Shown here: piece by piece, positions 29,114 through 38,364 of the stretch
Position numbering within the stretch: position 1 is the stretch's first letter
Layout of the letters: the number at the start of each line of letters is the position of its first letter
Assembly: GCF_014145455.1 (NCBI RefSeq)
Contig: NZ_JACIVB010000063.1
Location: 62,001-126,000, forward strand
Source of the DNA: Limosilactobacillus rudii
Lineage (GTDB): Bacteria > Bacillota > Bacilli > Lactobacillales > Lactobacillaceae
Length of the DNA: 64,000 nucleotides
Reading direction: 5' to 3'
Program-made: the position numbers and the translations under genes
The notes under the pieces: model-generated
The model's input: the letters and a program-made list of their open reading frames with translations, nothing else
Database searches by the model: none
Told to the model about the DNA's origin: nothing

Positions 29114-31354
29114 CTATTCATCCTTTCGATCATCGAGGTGAAGGTTAGAAACATGTCGACTTAGAGTTTCAAAGACTGCCGAAAAGTGTTTCTGCGCCTT
29201 CTTTTCTTTTTTCTTTTCCTTATTTAACTTAACTGCCTGTGCCACAAAGTATTCCTGCGAATTAAAGGGAGCAGCTGATCCACGGTCAATTCGCTCATAA
29301 TGATCTCCCACCAATGTACGCGCCTTAACATTATCTTTCCACATCATATCAAAAATGTGAATAGCGTGGGCTTTAGTATCATTTTGCGTTACCGGATATA
29401 ATTCTTCCACTCGTCGATTAAGATTTCGTGTCATCATGTCAGCGCTGGCAAGATAGACTTCTTCATGTCCATTACTCTTAAAGTAATAAATTCGTGAGTG
29501 TTCAAGGAAGCGGCCAACTATTGAGTGCACCTCGATATTCCCATGAAGCTCTGGCAGATCATTTCGTAAACAGGTAATTCCCCGAATTAGTAACTCAATT
29601 TTAACCCCGTTAGCAGCCGCATCATATAAACGAGCAATAATTTGCTTATCTGACAACGAATTCATCTTCATTCGAATTAAAGCAGGATTACCATTCTTTG
29701 CGTTTTTTATCTGTTCATCAATTTTTGCATTGATAAAGGTCCGAATCCCATCGGGGGAAACCCGGAGCTCATTAAAGTAAGCCGGGCGAGCAAATCCAGA
29801 AAGCATGTTAAATAAGTTAGTCATATCTATACCAAGCTCATGGTCACAAGTAAATAGTCCCATATCAGTGTAAAAGTGGGCAGTAACGTCATTATAATTT
29901 CCGGTTCCTAAATGCATGTAACGCCGTAATCCATCTTCATCACGACGTATTACTAACGCAACCTTACAGTGAGTTTTTAAACCGACTAAGCCATAAATAA
30001 CATGACAACCCATCTGTTCCAAACGTTGCGCCCAGCGAACATTATTCTGCTCATCAAACCGTGCCTTAACCTCAACAAGAACTGTCACCTGTTTCCCTTG
30101 TTGAGCAGCCATTCCCAAATATTTAATGATCGGTGAATTTCCAGAAACCCGGTATAAGGTCATTTTAATTGCTAGGACATCAGGATCAACTGCCGCTTGG
30201 TGAATAAAGTTAACCACAGCCTGAAAATTATCGTACGGGTGTTGCATTAAATAATCTCGCTGACGGATTGCAGCAAAAATATTATGCTCCATATCTAATG
30301 CTGGATTTAAATATGGTTTATATGGTGGAAAGCGTAAATCGGCATGTCCATCGACCATCCCCGATAACTTTTTTAAAAATGTCAAATCAACTGGACCATC
30401 AACTTCATAAAGGGATCGTTCACTAACATGCAAATTGTCAATTAGCTGTTCCTTTAACCAGTTATCAATTGACCGCGGAACCTCCAACCGCATCACGCGT
30501 CCGTGTTCCCGTTCTCGAAGCTGATGTTTTACAGCTCTTAATAAGTCAGAAGTATCTTCTTCTGCTACGTCTAAATCCATGTCTCGCATTACACGATAAG
30601 AGGCCGTCGCAAGAATCTCATAGCCAGGAAATAAGGCACCTAGGAATTCCGTAATAATCTCATCAATTAAAATAAAATTATTTTCACCAGGAAGACGGAC
30701 AAGCCGCTTATAAATCTCTGGTACCCGTACCGTTGCAAACTTAATATCTGCTTCTTGGCGGTCGTCATGTGGTTCTACCTGGTGACGATGAACTTCTTGG
30801 TCCCCTTCTAAAATTTCTTCTTGCAAATGTGTAGTATGCCTTATCCGGCGTCGTAATTGAACAGCAATATTCAAAGAGTTATTAGAAATAAAGGGAAACG
30901 GTCGCGAAGCATCATCTGCCATCGGTGTAAGGACCGGCATCAATTCATCATTAAAGTAGCGCTGAATAAATTCATATTGTTTCTCGTTTAACTGCCGAAT
31001 ATGTATAATCCGAATATCATTCTCAGCTAACTCAGGGATAATTTGCTGGTTATAAACTTCATAACGTTGTCTAACCATTCGATGCTCTTTTTCATTTACC
31101 GCATCCAACTGTTCTTCAGGTGTCAATCCAGACGCATCCGTTGTCGTTACCTTAGCCGCAGCTAACTTATGAAGTGAGGCTACTCGTACCATAAAGAATT
31201 CGTCAACATTACTCTGGGTAATCCCTAAAAAATTGGCCCGTTCAAGCAATGGATTGGCAGTATCGGTTGCTTCACCTAATACCCGACCATTAAAGTCAAT
31301 CCAGCTTAATTCTCGGTTAACATAATTTTGTGGTTTATAAAAGTCCTTATACAT
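29114..31354 (-). CDS. ppk: Polyphosphate kinase 1
   Basis: PPK1 reversibly makes polyphosphate from ATP through a phosphohistidine. The 746-residue protein is longer than average but has all domains: N-terminal YVNRELSWIDFNGRVL, the head domain FLGITQSNVDEFFMVRVASL, and the catalytic core KVTVLVEVKARFDEQNN with GLKTHCKVALVIRR (His, about 455), GTGNYN and LEHSRIYYFKSNG. A charged insertion lies near residues 185-205. A lysine-rich tail ends the protein. It lies in ppx-like/ppk/ppx order, with gaps of one and three bases. Confidence 0.96.
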   Translation of the reverse strand: MYKDFYKPQNYVNRELSWIDFNGRVLGEATDTANPLLERANFLGITQSNVDEFFMVRVASLHKLAAAKVTTTDASGLTPEEQLDAVNEKEHRMVRQRYEVYNQQIIPELAENDIRIIHIRQLNEKQYEFIQRYFNDELMPVLTPMADDASRPFPFISNNSLNIAVQLRRRIRHTTHLQEEILEGDQEVHRHQVEPHDDRQEADIKFATVRVPEIYKRLVRLPGENNFILIDEIITEFLGALFPGYEILATASYRVMRDMDLDVAEEDTSDLLRAVKHQLREREHGRVMRLEVPRSIDNWLKEQLIDNLHVSERSLYEVDGPVDLTFLKKLSGMVDGHADLRFPPYKPYLNPALDMEHNIFAAIRQRDYLMQHPYDNFQAVVNFIHQAAVDPDVLAIKMTLYRVSGNSPIIKYLGMAAQQGKQVTVLVEVKARFDEQNNVRWAQRLEQMGCHVIYGLVGLKTHCKVALVIRRDEDGLRRYMHLGTGNYNDVTAHFYTDMGLFTCDHELGIDMTNLFNMLSGFARPAYFNELRVSPDGIRTFINAKIDEQIKNAKNGNPALIRMKMNSLSDKQIIARLYDAAANGVKIELLIRGITCLRNDLPELHGNIEVHSIVGRFLEHSRIYYFKSNGHEEVYLASADMMTRNLNRRVEELYPVTQNDTKAHAIHIFDMMWKDNVKARTLVGDHYERIDRGSAAPFNSQEYFVAQAVKLNKEKKKEKKAQKHFSAVFETLSRHVSNLHLDDRKDE

Positions 31355-31355
31355 G

Positions 31356-32870
31356 TTAATGATTACTCCTCTCAGTTAACACTGGCTGAATACCGTATAC
31401 GTCCCTAAACAGTTGTGATTTCTGACTAAATGACCACTTCTCTAATACCAAATCATCATTAGCTGTAGCTTTAATAATTAACTGATCATCGCCTACCAGC
31501 GTTAACTTAATTTTTGAAATTTTTTGCAATCGCGAGTCATCTAACGCATCGACAAGCCGTAAAATAGCCGCAAGTTTAGCCACTGGCATCTGGATATCAT
31601 CATCAAGATGGCGGTAATGAGCTTGGCTAATATCTGGTGATTCCGCACTATGATAACGAGCAACTTCTGCAATGATCCGATTATCTTTATCTGAAAGACC
31701 AATCAGAGGGGTGGCTTCCATAATATAAGCAGAATGGCGATAGTGGCCCCGCTGATTAATAAAATTACCAATATCATCAATCCGACTAGCAATTTCTAAG
31801 AGTAAACGCTCATGCTGACCCAACCGGTGAATCGGGCGTAGTTGATCAAACAATTGTAATGAAAATTGCGTTACAAAGTCACGGTGTGCCGAGTCAACCC
31901 CGTACCGTTCTGAAATATTATCTGCTGCTGTCCGAATCATCCCATTAATCTGCCGGCGGGTCTGATCATTATTAACACCAATTCCATGAGAAATCCCATC
32001 CATTGTTGAAATATCGGTTACATATAAGCCAGCGGGTTGAATTAAACGAACAGTCCGCGCTGTCACTAAGTAGTTGGGTAAAAGTAATTCAAACTGCTGG
32101 TCATCAATTTTAATATTTTTTACTAAGCCATCCTTAGCTGGAGAAAGAATCTTTTGATAATCATCATGAAACTCAGCTAACGGAACCTCAGCAATTTGTT
32201 TTCCATGCGGTAAAAAGAGTTTATTAAGAGCCAACGCATTTTGAATCATCATTACCGTATGCTTTTTCTTTGTTAATTCGGGTGTCAGGTACTCCAGCTT
32301 ACTACTGATATAATCTTGAATAATTTCAGTTGGATTTGTCGCCGTCTTCCGCAAACGATTAACAAGGTGACTAATCTTTGCATTTCCTAAGTCAATGTCC
32401 CATGCTCGTTCAAAATTACCATGATGGAAATAAGCTAGCGTCGTAGAACTAAGACCAATACTAAGCAAATACATATTATGCTTACTCAGCTTGGCAAATT
32501 CTGGCAAAAGGGTCAATAAGTAACTCATCGACTGCGCCATTAATTGATTATTATTAAGCCACTCAATTTGTAATCCTGTCCGTACTTCCAACTGATCACT
32601 AACATACCGTGCAGTTACCGGGTCAAGATCTTCCAAATCCCCATAAAATTTAACCGGACTAGCCTGATAATCCTTAATAATTTGCTTAAACCCTTCAATA
32701 TTACTAACAATTGCTGCCATATTTTCCGAATAATTGGCAACCTTAGACTTTCCAATATTTAATAATCCTGATCGGACACTGTTAACCATCATTAATGTCG
32801 GTATTTCGACAATCCGCAAGCTAACCTGATCAGGTTCTAAATAGATTATCGCTGTCAATGATTTTTTCAC
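31356..32870 (-). CDS. Degenerate Ppx/GppA-like protein with HD-like C-terminus
   Basis: A 504-residue relative of long exopolyphosphatase/pppGpp phosphatase proteins (Ppx2 type) that has lost key residues. The N-terminal phosphate loop, normally DxGSxS, reads YLEPDQVSLRIVE. The second loop, normally DIGGGS, reads SIGLSSTTLAYF (about 143). In the C-terminal domain the expected HDIG of the HD motif reads IDDIGNFINQRGHYRHS (about 363), so the metal-binding His is missing, though the later HxxH-like and ARYHSAE stretches remain. It heads the polyphosphate operon and ends one base before ppk. A regulatory or polyphosphate-binding role is likelier than catalysis; this is inference. Confidence 0.82.
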   Translation of the reverse strand: MKKSLTAIIYLEPDQVSLRIVEIPTLMMVNSVRSGLLNIGKSKVANYSENMAAIVSNIEGFKQIIKDYQASPVKFYGDLEDLDPVTARYVSDQLEVRTGLQIEWLNNNQLMAQSMSYLLTLLPEFAKLSKHNMYLLSIGLSSTTLAYFHHGNFERAWDIDLGNAKISHLVNRLRKTATNPTEIIQDYISSKLEYLTPELTKKKHTVMMIQNALALNKLFLPHGKQIAEVPLAEFHDDYQKILSPAKDGLVKNIKIDDQQFELLLPNYLVTARTVRLIQPAGLYVTDISTMDGISHGIGVNNDQTRRQINGMIRTAADNISERYGVDSAHRDFVTQFSLQLFDQLRPIHRLGQHERLLLEIASRIDDIGNFINQRGHYRHSAYIMEATPLIGLSDKDNRIIAEVARYHSAESPDISQAHYRHLDDDIQMPVAKLAAILRLVDALDDSRLQKISKIKLTLVGDDQLIIKATANDDLVLEKWSFSQKSQLFRDVYGIQPVLTERSNH

Positions 32871-32999
32871 ATCAACTCACCCCTCATATTTACTACTATT
32901 CATAGAATACCATCTTCCCTTGTCCGGCTCTACAAAAACGTGAAAGGGAATTACCTTTTCCAATAGCGATTTCCCTTAAAATAGGATATTTTTATACAC

Positions 33000-33035
33000 A
33001 AAAAAAGACTAATGGGGATGTTTTTTCCATCAGTC
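33000..33035 (-). terminator. Terminator after the thioesterase gene
   Basis: On the minus strand GACTGATGG and CCATTAGTC form a nine-pair stem (one G-T) with a T-run after it. The ~110 bases between it and the thioesterase stop hold only a short palindrome (ACTAAC/GTTAGT at 33109-33127). Confidence 0.75.
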
Positions 33036-33144
33036 CTTTATTTATAACTATTGTTAAGTTTTATACGGAAAACAACCTTAAAGCTCCCATCTAAAACAAA
33101 AGATAATAACTAACACCTTAAGTTAGTCTTATCAAAGAGGTTAT

Positions 33145-33915
33145 TTACCCATTATTTTTATACCAATTTATCTCAGCGATTGCATCAACCTGATTGCCTA
33201 CTACAATTTGGTGATAACTAGTGGTTTCTTCTGCTTTTAACTGGTTTACCCGACTATTGATTATTTCTCCATCTCGTACCTCTTGTAGATACTGCAAACT
33301 GAAACTTTGAATCTGATGTTTCCGCAAAAATTCTCGGCCAAGCGGATCAAGGAGCCAGTCAAAGTAGCGAGCATTATTTACATGATGGTTAGCATCAAGG
33401 TCAAAGTAGCGTACCCGGTAATTTTGTTCAACTACCGCTGATGTTTCCGCCAATTTATGAGGACGTTTTAAGCGGGGAATTCTTTTTTCCATCGGTGAAT
33501 TAAAGGGTTTAATCAAAACAGGTGGAATAGACTCCATCCGTCGGGTCTTAAGATTCATAAAAACAAACATTGATTTGAAGTGGGCGTACTCCACTTTATG
33601 ATTCTGATCCATAATCCAAAATTCACGTACGGCAAAAAAGCGATTGTAAGCAACAGCCCTTGTTCCAAGAATAATTGTCTCACCAAATAATGGCTGTTTC
33701 TTATTGAGTTGACCTTCATAACCACTAACGACCCACGTACCACCGGTCTGTTGTACTTCATTAGTTCCCATTCCTAAACTCATGCTGTGTTCATCAGATA
33801 CCATTGATATCATACTTAACATCATACTCATACTAGGATGACCGGTTTCATCACATTCGTAATATGCTAGTAAATGAGGCATTTCATAAGTTTGAGCATC
33901 CTGTGTTAGTTTCAT
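33145..33915 (-). CDS. Acyl-ACP thioesterase (FatA/FatB-like)
   Basis: This family releases fatty acids from acyl carrier protein. The 256-residue protein has two hot-dog domains. In the first, WVVSGYEGQL and the ACP-facing ATVREFW-like stretch (AVREFWIMDQ) are recognisable. In the second, RYFDLDANHHVNNARYFDWLLD (in parts: DANHHVNN, about 172-179) carries the Asn and His of the catalytic motif. It starts ten bases after rsmI and closes the dnaX-side gene run before a terminator. The chain-length preference cannot be told. Confidence 0.88.
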   Translation of the reverse strand: MKLTQDAQTYEMPHLLAYYECDETGHPSMSMMLSMISMVSDEHSMSLGMGTNEVQQTGGTWVVSGYEGQLNKKQPLFGETIILGTRAVAYNRFFAVREFWIMDQNHKVEYAHFKSMFVFMNLKTRRMESIPPVLIKPFNSPMEKRIPRLKRPHKLAETSAVVEQNYRVRYFDLDANHHVNNARYFDWLLDPLGREFLRKHQIQSFSLQYLQEVRDGEIINSRVNQLKAEETTSYHQIVVGNQVDAIAEINWYKNNG

Positions 33916-33924
33916 TTTTTTCTC

Positions 33925-34791
33925 CTACAATTGGTGATACTGCTTATATAATTCTTGGCGTTTAATATGATTCTGCTTAGCAACAAGCTTAATAGCGGCA
34001 TTCGTTGAAAGGCCAGTAAGAATTGCTTGATCAACCTGCTCAGCCAGTGGTAGTTGCGAAGTCTTCTTTTCTTCTTCGGCAGGATGATCATTACCCGCCA
34101 CAATGATTACAAATTCGCCGCGAGCCTGATGACTAGCATACCAATCTAATATCTCCGCAAGGGTTCCGCGGGTAAATTCCTCATACCGTTTAGTTAGCTC
34201 GCGGGCAAGAACCACTTGACGCTGAGCACCAAAGACTTCAGCCATCGTTGCTAATGTTTTCTTTAGGCGGTGAGGAGCCTCGTAAAAAATCATTGTTTCC
34301 TTACGGCTTTTTAGTTCTTCAAGGGCATTAACCTGTTGCTGATGTTTGCGATCTAAAAAGCCAAAAAAATAAAATGGTTGGGGTACTAGCCCAGAAGCAA
34401 TCAAAGCAGTTAACCCCGCATTGGCTCCCGGAAGCGGAATAACAGGTATCCCCTCTTTTACAGCAGCTGCCACTAGTTCCTTGCCAGGATCTGAGATAGA
34501 GGGCATCCCTGCATCACTACACTGAGCGATAGAAAGGCCATCCTTTAATTTTTTAATTAATTCTGGAACCCGTTGCTCAGTATTATGTTCATGAAAACTT
34601 ATTTGCCGAGTAGAAATTTCAAAGTGGTTTAGTAGCTGCTGAGTATGGCGAGTATCTTCGGCTGCAATCAAATCAACCTCTTTAAGTGTCTTAATTGCCC
34701 GAAAAGTCATATCATCTAGGTTACCAATGGGCGTTGGCACAAGATATAAGCTGCCTGTCTGGTGTTCACTAAAACTACTAGTTTGCTGCAT
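33925..34791 (-). CDS. rsmI: 16S rRNA (cytidine-1402-2'-O)-methyltransferase RsmI
   Basis: RsmI methylates the ribose of C1402 in 16S rRNA, in the decoding centre. The 288-residue SAM enzyme of the tetrapyrrole-methylase fold shows LYLVPTPIGNLDDMTFRAI (about residues 13-31), LIAAEDTRHTQQLLNHF, QCSDAGMPSISDPG and PLPGANAGLTALIASG. It follows yabA with an eight-base gap, the conserved Bacillota order. Confidence 0.96.
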   Translation of the reverse strand: MQQTSSFSEHQTGSLYLVPTPIGNLDDMTFRAIKTLKEVDLIAAEDTRHTQQLLNHFEISTRQISFHEHNTEQRVPELIKKLKDGLSIAQCSDAGMPSISDPGKELVAAAVKEGIPVIPLPGANAGLTALIASGLVPQPFYFFGFLDRKHQQQVNALEELKSRKETMIFYEAPHRLKKTLATMAEVFGAQRQVVLARELTKRYEEFTRGTLAEILDWYASHQARGEFVIIVAGNDHPAEEEKKTSQLPLAEQVDQAILTGLSTNAAIKLVAKQNHIKRQELYKQYHQL

Positions 34792-34799
34792 AGGTCCTC

Positions 34800-35150
34800 C
34801 TATTTTGTCATTCCCTGATCGTGACCAAAGATCGCATCAAGACAAAAAGTACACGATTCATTTGGCGCTAACCGCTTACCATAATATTCACTACAAACAT
34901 GAAATCCTTGCTGATACAGTTCCTTCAAGTTTTGCCGTGATCCTGATAAGTGATTGTCATCATGCTTTGCTTGACCCTTCTTCACTATCTGACGAAGATG
35001 TTCATTTTCAATTGACAGTTCAACATTTTCTTCAAGAATCGCGGTTATTTGATCCTGCAATTGCTCCATGTTGCTAACTAGATCTCGTGTCTGTTGCATT
35101 ACTTGAGCAAAACGTTCATAAATATTACTTGAATTATGCTGATCACTCAT
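34800..35150 (-). CDS. yabA: Replication initiation control protein YabA
   Basis: YabA binds DnaA and the DnaN clamp and limits replication initiation. The 116-residue protein has an N-terminal leucine-rich coiled coil (about 10-60) and a C-terminal zinc-binding region with His and Cys in FHVCSEYYG and SCTFC. The start at 35150 is preferred because GGGGCGAG lies upstream; a longer frame to 35171 starts in the holB end. It overlaps holB by no more than its ribosome-binding site. Confidence 0.93.
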   Translation of the reverse strand: MSDQHNSSNIYERFAQVMQQTRDLVSNMEQLQDQITAILEENVELSIENEHLRQIVKKGQAKHDDNHLSGSRQNLKELYQQGFHVCSEYYGKRLAPNESCTFCLDAIFGHDQGMTK

Positions 35151-35160
35151 TTTCTCGCCC

Positions 35161-36177
35161 CTATCTAGCACTTAATGTTTGTACAAGCCTGATTGTTAAT
35201 TGTTCGACAACATTTTGAAAACTAATATTTTGTTCCAGTAAATGCCGAGTTTTCAATGTTAGTTGACTTGCTGCTAATAACTGCTGAACCGAATATCGAC
35301 TAGCAACTTCTCGTATTTCACTTAAAGCATTATTAAAATGCAAACGATTAGGGTCAGTAATCCCAGATGCCAGTATTAATGTATCCCGCCAAATCAGTGC
35401 AATTAAGTCCAAAGTAATTTGTTGCTTATCACGATCAGTCGCAACTTTTAAAAGTGATGTTTGTACGTCAACAAAACCCAGCATGTCACCTTTTGCCGTA
35501 TCCTTATACCATTGTAAAACTGCCATGATTGTATTGCCAAACCAGTCATCTTCTTGCCACTGCTCAATTGCCGATACAGAATCAGTAATCCCAACAGCAA
35601 TTTGTCGTTGTGCTACAGGAATATCATGCTCTGCTAACACCTTCAAAAGAGCTTCTTTTTTCAATGGCGGTAATTCAATTACCTGGGTTCGTGACCGAAT
35701 TGTTGGTAGCAACGCACTTTTATTAGCCGTTAACATTAAAATATAAACACCGGCTCCCGGTTCTTCAATAAATTTTAGTAGACTATTAGCTGCTCCATTG
35801 GTCATCTTATCAGCATCTTGAATAATAAATAACTTTTTATTTCCTTCAACAGCACTCTTGGTAAATTCTTTTTTTAAATGCCTAATCTCATCAACTTTAA
35901 TCTGACGGCCTTCTGGAGACGCATATACAATGTCAGGATGATTTCCCGATAAAATACGTTGACATTCGGGACAAGTTAAATCAGGTTCATTATTTTCTGG
36001 ATGTAGACAAAAAAGTCTTAAGGCTAACCACCTAGCGACAGACATCTTACCTGATCCTCCCGGCCCGACTAGTAGGTATGCGTGAGCAAGCTCTTTATTT
36101 GCTAATATTTTTTGAAAACGAGTAATAATTGTTGGTTGTAATCGTTCAGCACGCGTCAGTCCTTGTTCAGCCACCAT
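35161..36177 (-). CDS. holB: DNA polymerase III delta' subunit
   Basis: The delta' subunit is part of the clamp loader with DnaX and delta. The 338-residue AAA+ protein has LVGPGGSGKMSVAR (about 37-50), a zinc module (CLHPENNEPDLTCPECQ), SRTQ-like sensor region and the arginine-finger context TIRSRTQVIELPP. The ATG at 36177 follows AGGTGAG; the longer frame would begin inside darA. It is followed at once by yabA. Confidence 0.93.
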   Translation of the reverse strand: MVAEQGLTRAERLQPTIITRFQKILANKELAHAYLLVGPGGSGKMSVARWLALRLFCLHPENNEPDLTCPECQRILSGNHPDIVYASPEGRQIKVDEIRHLKKEFTKSAVEGNKKLFIIQDADKMTNGAANSLLKFIEEPGAGVYILMLTANKSALLPTIRSRTQVIELPPLKKEALLKVLAEHDIPVAQRQIAVGITDSVSAIEQWQEDDWFGNTIMAVLQWYKDTAKGDMLGFVDVQTSLLKVATDRDKQQITLDLIALIWRDTLILASGITDPNRLHFNNALSEIREVASRYSVQQLLAASQLTLKTRHLLEQNISFQNVVEQLTIRLVQTLSAR

Positions 36178-36187
36178 CTCACCTACT

Positions 36188-36511
36188 TTAAAACTTAATG
36201 AAATCCTCGATTGGTAAAACGAAGACCGTTGCTCCACCAATCTTTACATTAACTGGAAAAGCAGAGCCACCCTCAACATCCATATGCATTTGAGAAGTAA
36301 CGTATTGTTCACGTGATTCAGCATTCTTCTTAATTACATCAAGAACTTCTTGAACACGATTGTCCTCAATTCCAATTAAAAAAGTTGCATTTCCTTCGCG
36401 TAAGAATCCACCGGTAGTTGCTAATTGGGTCATATGAATTTCTGCCTTATTAAAGGCCTTACGTAAACGGTTGCTATCCTTTGATTGGACAATTGCAATA
36501 ATCATCTTCAT
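36188..36511 (-). CDS. darA: Cyclic di-AMP receptor DarA (PII-like, YaaQ)
   Basis: DarA (PstA/YaaQ) is a trimeric PII-like protein that binds c-di-AMP; its downstream partner is not settled. The 107-residue sequence begins MKMIIAIVQSKDSNRLRKA and has the conserved TQLATTGGFLREGNATFLIG (in parts: TTGGFLREGN, residues 32-41) and VKIGGATVFVLPI near the end. It lies between tmk and holB, as in Bacillus. KimA, a c-di-AMP target in Bacillus, is also in this window. Confidence 0.94.
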   Translation of the reverse strand: MKMIIAIVQSKDSNRLRKAFNKAEIHMTQLATTGGFLREGNATFLIGIEDNRVQEVLDVIKKNAESREQYVTSQMHMDVEGGSAFPVNVKIGGATVFVLPIEDFIKF

Positions 36512-36529
36512 TATTAATCACCCTTTTCG

Positions 36530-37174
36530 TTAAAATAACTCTGAAAATCGGTCATGAATTGTTGCTTTTACATCATTGATTACAGCTGGCAATGGTTGAC
36601 TTGCATCAATCAATTTAATTCGCTCAGGATACCGTTGTTGAAGCCGCAAGTATGACTGCCGCACGGTTTGATGGAAAGCTAGTTTCTCTCTATCAAGACG
36701 ATTAACCTGATTTGAGCGATGTTTGGCAATTCGTGTCAACCCCAGCTCTGATTCAATATCAAGATAAATCGTTAGGTCAGGCATCAAACCATCAATTGCA
36801 AACTGGTTAATTGTCCAAATCTCTCTTTCGCCAAGTCCGCGGCCTGCTCCTTGATAAGCAATCGAACTATCAATATAACGGTCACATAAAATAACCTTCC
36901 CTGCTTTTAATCCTGGAATTATTTCAGAAACCACTAATTGGCGTCGTGATGCTGCAAAAAGCAATGCTTCAGTCCGTGGATCCATATCAGTATTTTTATT
37001 ATCAAATAATAATTGACGAATCTCCTCTGAAATTCTGCTGCCGCCTGGTTCACGAATATACATTAATTCTTCTTCGCCTAACTGCTGCTCAAGCTCTTCT
37101 TGAATCTGCCGAATAACGCTAGTCTTACCAGCGCCATCCGGTCCTTCAAATGAAATAAATTTTCCGTCCATCAT
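36530..37174 (-). CDS. tmk: Thymidylate kinase
   Basis: Tmk phosphorylates dTMP to dTDP for DNA synthesis. The 214-residue P-loop kinase has FISFEGPDGAGKTSVI (about 6-21), the dTMP-binding IREPGGSRISEEIR, the DRYIDSSIAYQG motif (about 99-110) and a LID region with arginines. It sits between the yaaL and darA genes, spaced by a few bases. Confidence 0.97.
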   Translation of the reverse strand: MMDGKFISFEGPDGAGKTSVIRQIQEELEQQLGEEELMYIREPGGSRISEEIRQLLFDNKNTDMDPRTEALLFAASRRQLVVSEIIPGLKAGKVILCDRYIDSSIAYQGAGRGLGEREIWTINQFAIDGLMPDLTIYLDIESELGLTRIAKHRSNQVNRLDREKLAFHQTVRQSYLRLQQRYPERIKLIDASQPLPAVINDVKATIHDRFSELF

Positions 37175-37180
37175 ACTCTC

Positions 37181-37429
37181 CTAGCGGTCTATAACACCCT
37201 GGTTTAACGTTCCATGCACTTTGAATTTGCGAGCAAGCTTATACAAGTATAAGAATTTTTGCTCCTGAATCCGTGAGCGATAATGAAGCTCACTGTTGAC
37301 ATTTGCTTCATATACTGCTCGTTCAGTCTCGCGTGCATGATCCCAGCTAGCCTTAGTAGAATAAACCGCATCAAGGAGTCGCTCGTTTCGCTGGTGTTCA
37401 ACTTCATTTGATGCGCGCTTAAAAAACAT
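37181..37429 (-). CDS. yaaL: YaaL family protein (DUF2508)
   Basis: An 82-residue, highly charged, helix-forming cytoplasmic protein with no known function. Its sequence (LLDAVYSTKASWDHARETER near the middle) and its place between recR and tmk match Bacillus YaaL. It starts four bases after recR, so it is translationally coupled. Confidence 0.85.
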   Translation of the reverse strand: MFFKRASNEVEHQRNERLLDAVYSTKASWDHARETERAVYEANVNSELHYRSRIQEQKFLYLYKLARKFKVHGTLNQGVIDR

Positions 37430-37433
37430 TCTT

Positions 37434-38036
37434 TTACATCTCCGTCCGCCCTTGAACTGCCTTAAATAGTGTCATTTCATCTGCATAGTCAATATCAGCA
37501 CCAACGGAAAGACCATGCGCCAACCGTGTCACCTTAATTCCCGCAGGCTTAATCAACTTAGCAAGGTAACCAGCTGTCAACTCACCATCGGAGGAAGCAT
37601 TGGTCGCAATAATAACCTCTTTTACTTCATCATCTTTCTTAAGTCTTTTAAGCAAACTGGTGATATTGATATCCTCAGGGCCAGTACCCGCCACGGGTGA
37701 AATTACTCCCTGTAGGACATGGTAAAGGCCATGATACTCATGCATTCTTTCCATCGCCATAATATCTTGTGATTGTTCAACAACCAAAATCTGTGAACGG
37801 TCCCTTGTCTTATCCCGACATATCGGACACGGATCATCTTCCGTAATATTACCGCAAATACTACAATCATGCAGGTCGCGTTTAGCCGATAAAAGCGACT
37901 TAGCAAAATTTGTTACATCGTCTTCTTGCATACTCAACGTATAAAAAGCAAGACGGGTAGCGGTTTTTTGGCCGATTCCTGGCAGCTTGGTATAGCTCTC
38001 AATTAATTTTGCTAATGGTTCTGGGTATTGAATCAC
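37434..38036 (-). CDS. recR: Recombination mediator protein RecR
   Basis: RecR works with RecF and RecO to load RecA on gapped DNA. The 200-residue protein shows an N-terminal helix-hairpin-helix ([18 protein letters not shown], about 14-31), the four-cysteine zinc finger [16 protein letters not shown] (about 57-72), and the Toprim domain with [13 protein letters not shown]. It starts two bases after ebfC ends. Confidence 0.97.
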   Translation of the reverse strand: MIQYPEPLAKLIESYTKLPGIGQKTATRLAFYTLSMQEDDVTNFAKSLLSAKRDLHDCSICGNITEDDPCPICRDKTRDRSQILVVEQSQDIMAMERMHEYHGLYHVLQGVISPVAGTGPEDINITSLLKRLKKDDEVKEVIIATNASSDGELTAGYLAKLIKPAGIKVTRLAHGLSVGADIDYADEMTLFKAVQGRTEM

Positions 38037-38038
38037 TT

Positions 38039-38347
38039 TTATAACCCCATACCTTGTGTGTATTTACCAAGCTTTTGTTGTGTAGCGTTACTTACTTGTT
38101 TCATCCCATCTTTAACCGCGGCAATAACTAAGTCTTGAAGCATATCAACATCATCAGGATCAACCGCTTCAGGATTGATCTTTAAATCGATTAATTGGTT
38201 ATCTCCGGTAAAAGTAGCAGTTACCATATCATCGGGGGCCTTGCCAACAAATTCTTGTTTAGCTAGTTCTTCTTGTTCTGCCATCATTTTCTTTTGCATT
38301 GCCTTAGCTTGCTTCATCATTTGTTGCATATTCATTCCACGCATCAT
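38039..38347 (-). CDS. ebfC: YbaB/EbfC family nucleoid-associated protein
   Basis: A small DNA-binding dimer of the YbaB/EbfC family. The 102-residue protein has the N-terminal helix [17 protein letters not shown], the beta region [19 protein letters not shown], and the [14 protein letters not shown] helix. The ATG at 38347 is chosen since AAGGATGG lies eight bases upstream; the earlier ATG at 38359 overlaps that very site. It lies between dnaX and recR. Confidence 0.94.
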   Translation of the reverse strand: MMRGMNMQQMMKQAKAMQKKMMAEQEELAKQEFVGKAPDDMVTATFTGDNQLIDLKINPEAVDPDDVDMLQDLVIAAVKDGMKQVSNATQQKLGKYTQGMGL

Positions 38348-38364
38348 AATATCATCCATCCTTT

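Noticed and set aside
32941-32977. AAGGGAA/TTCCCTT hairpin upstream of the polyphosphate operon
   Set aside because: Its stem is short and it has no T-run, so it was not called as a terminator.
33109-33127. ACTAAC/GTTAGT short palindrome after the thioesterase gene
   Set aside because: Six-base arms with no T-run and no regulator nearby are likely to occur by chance.
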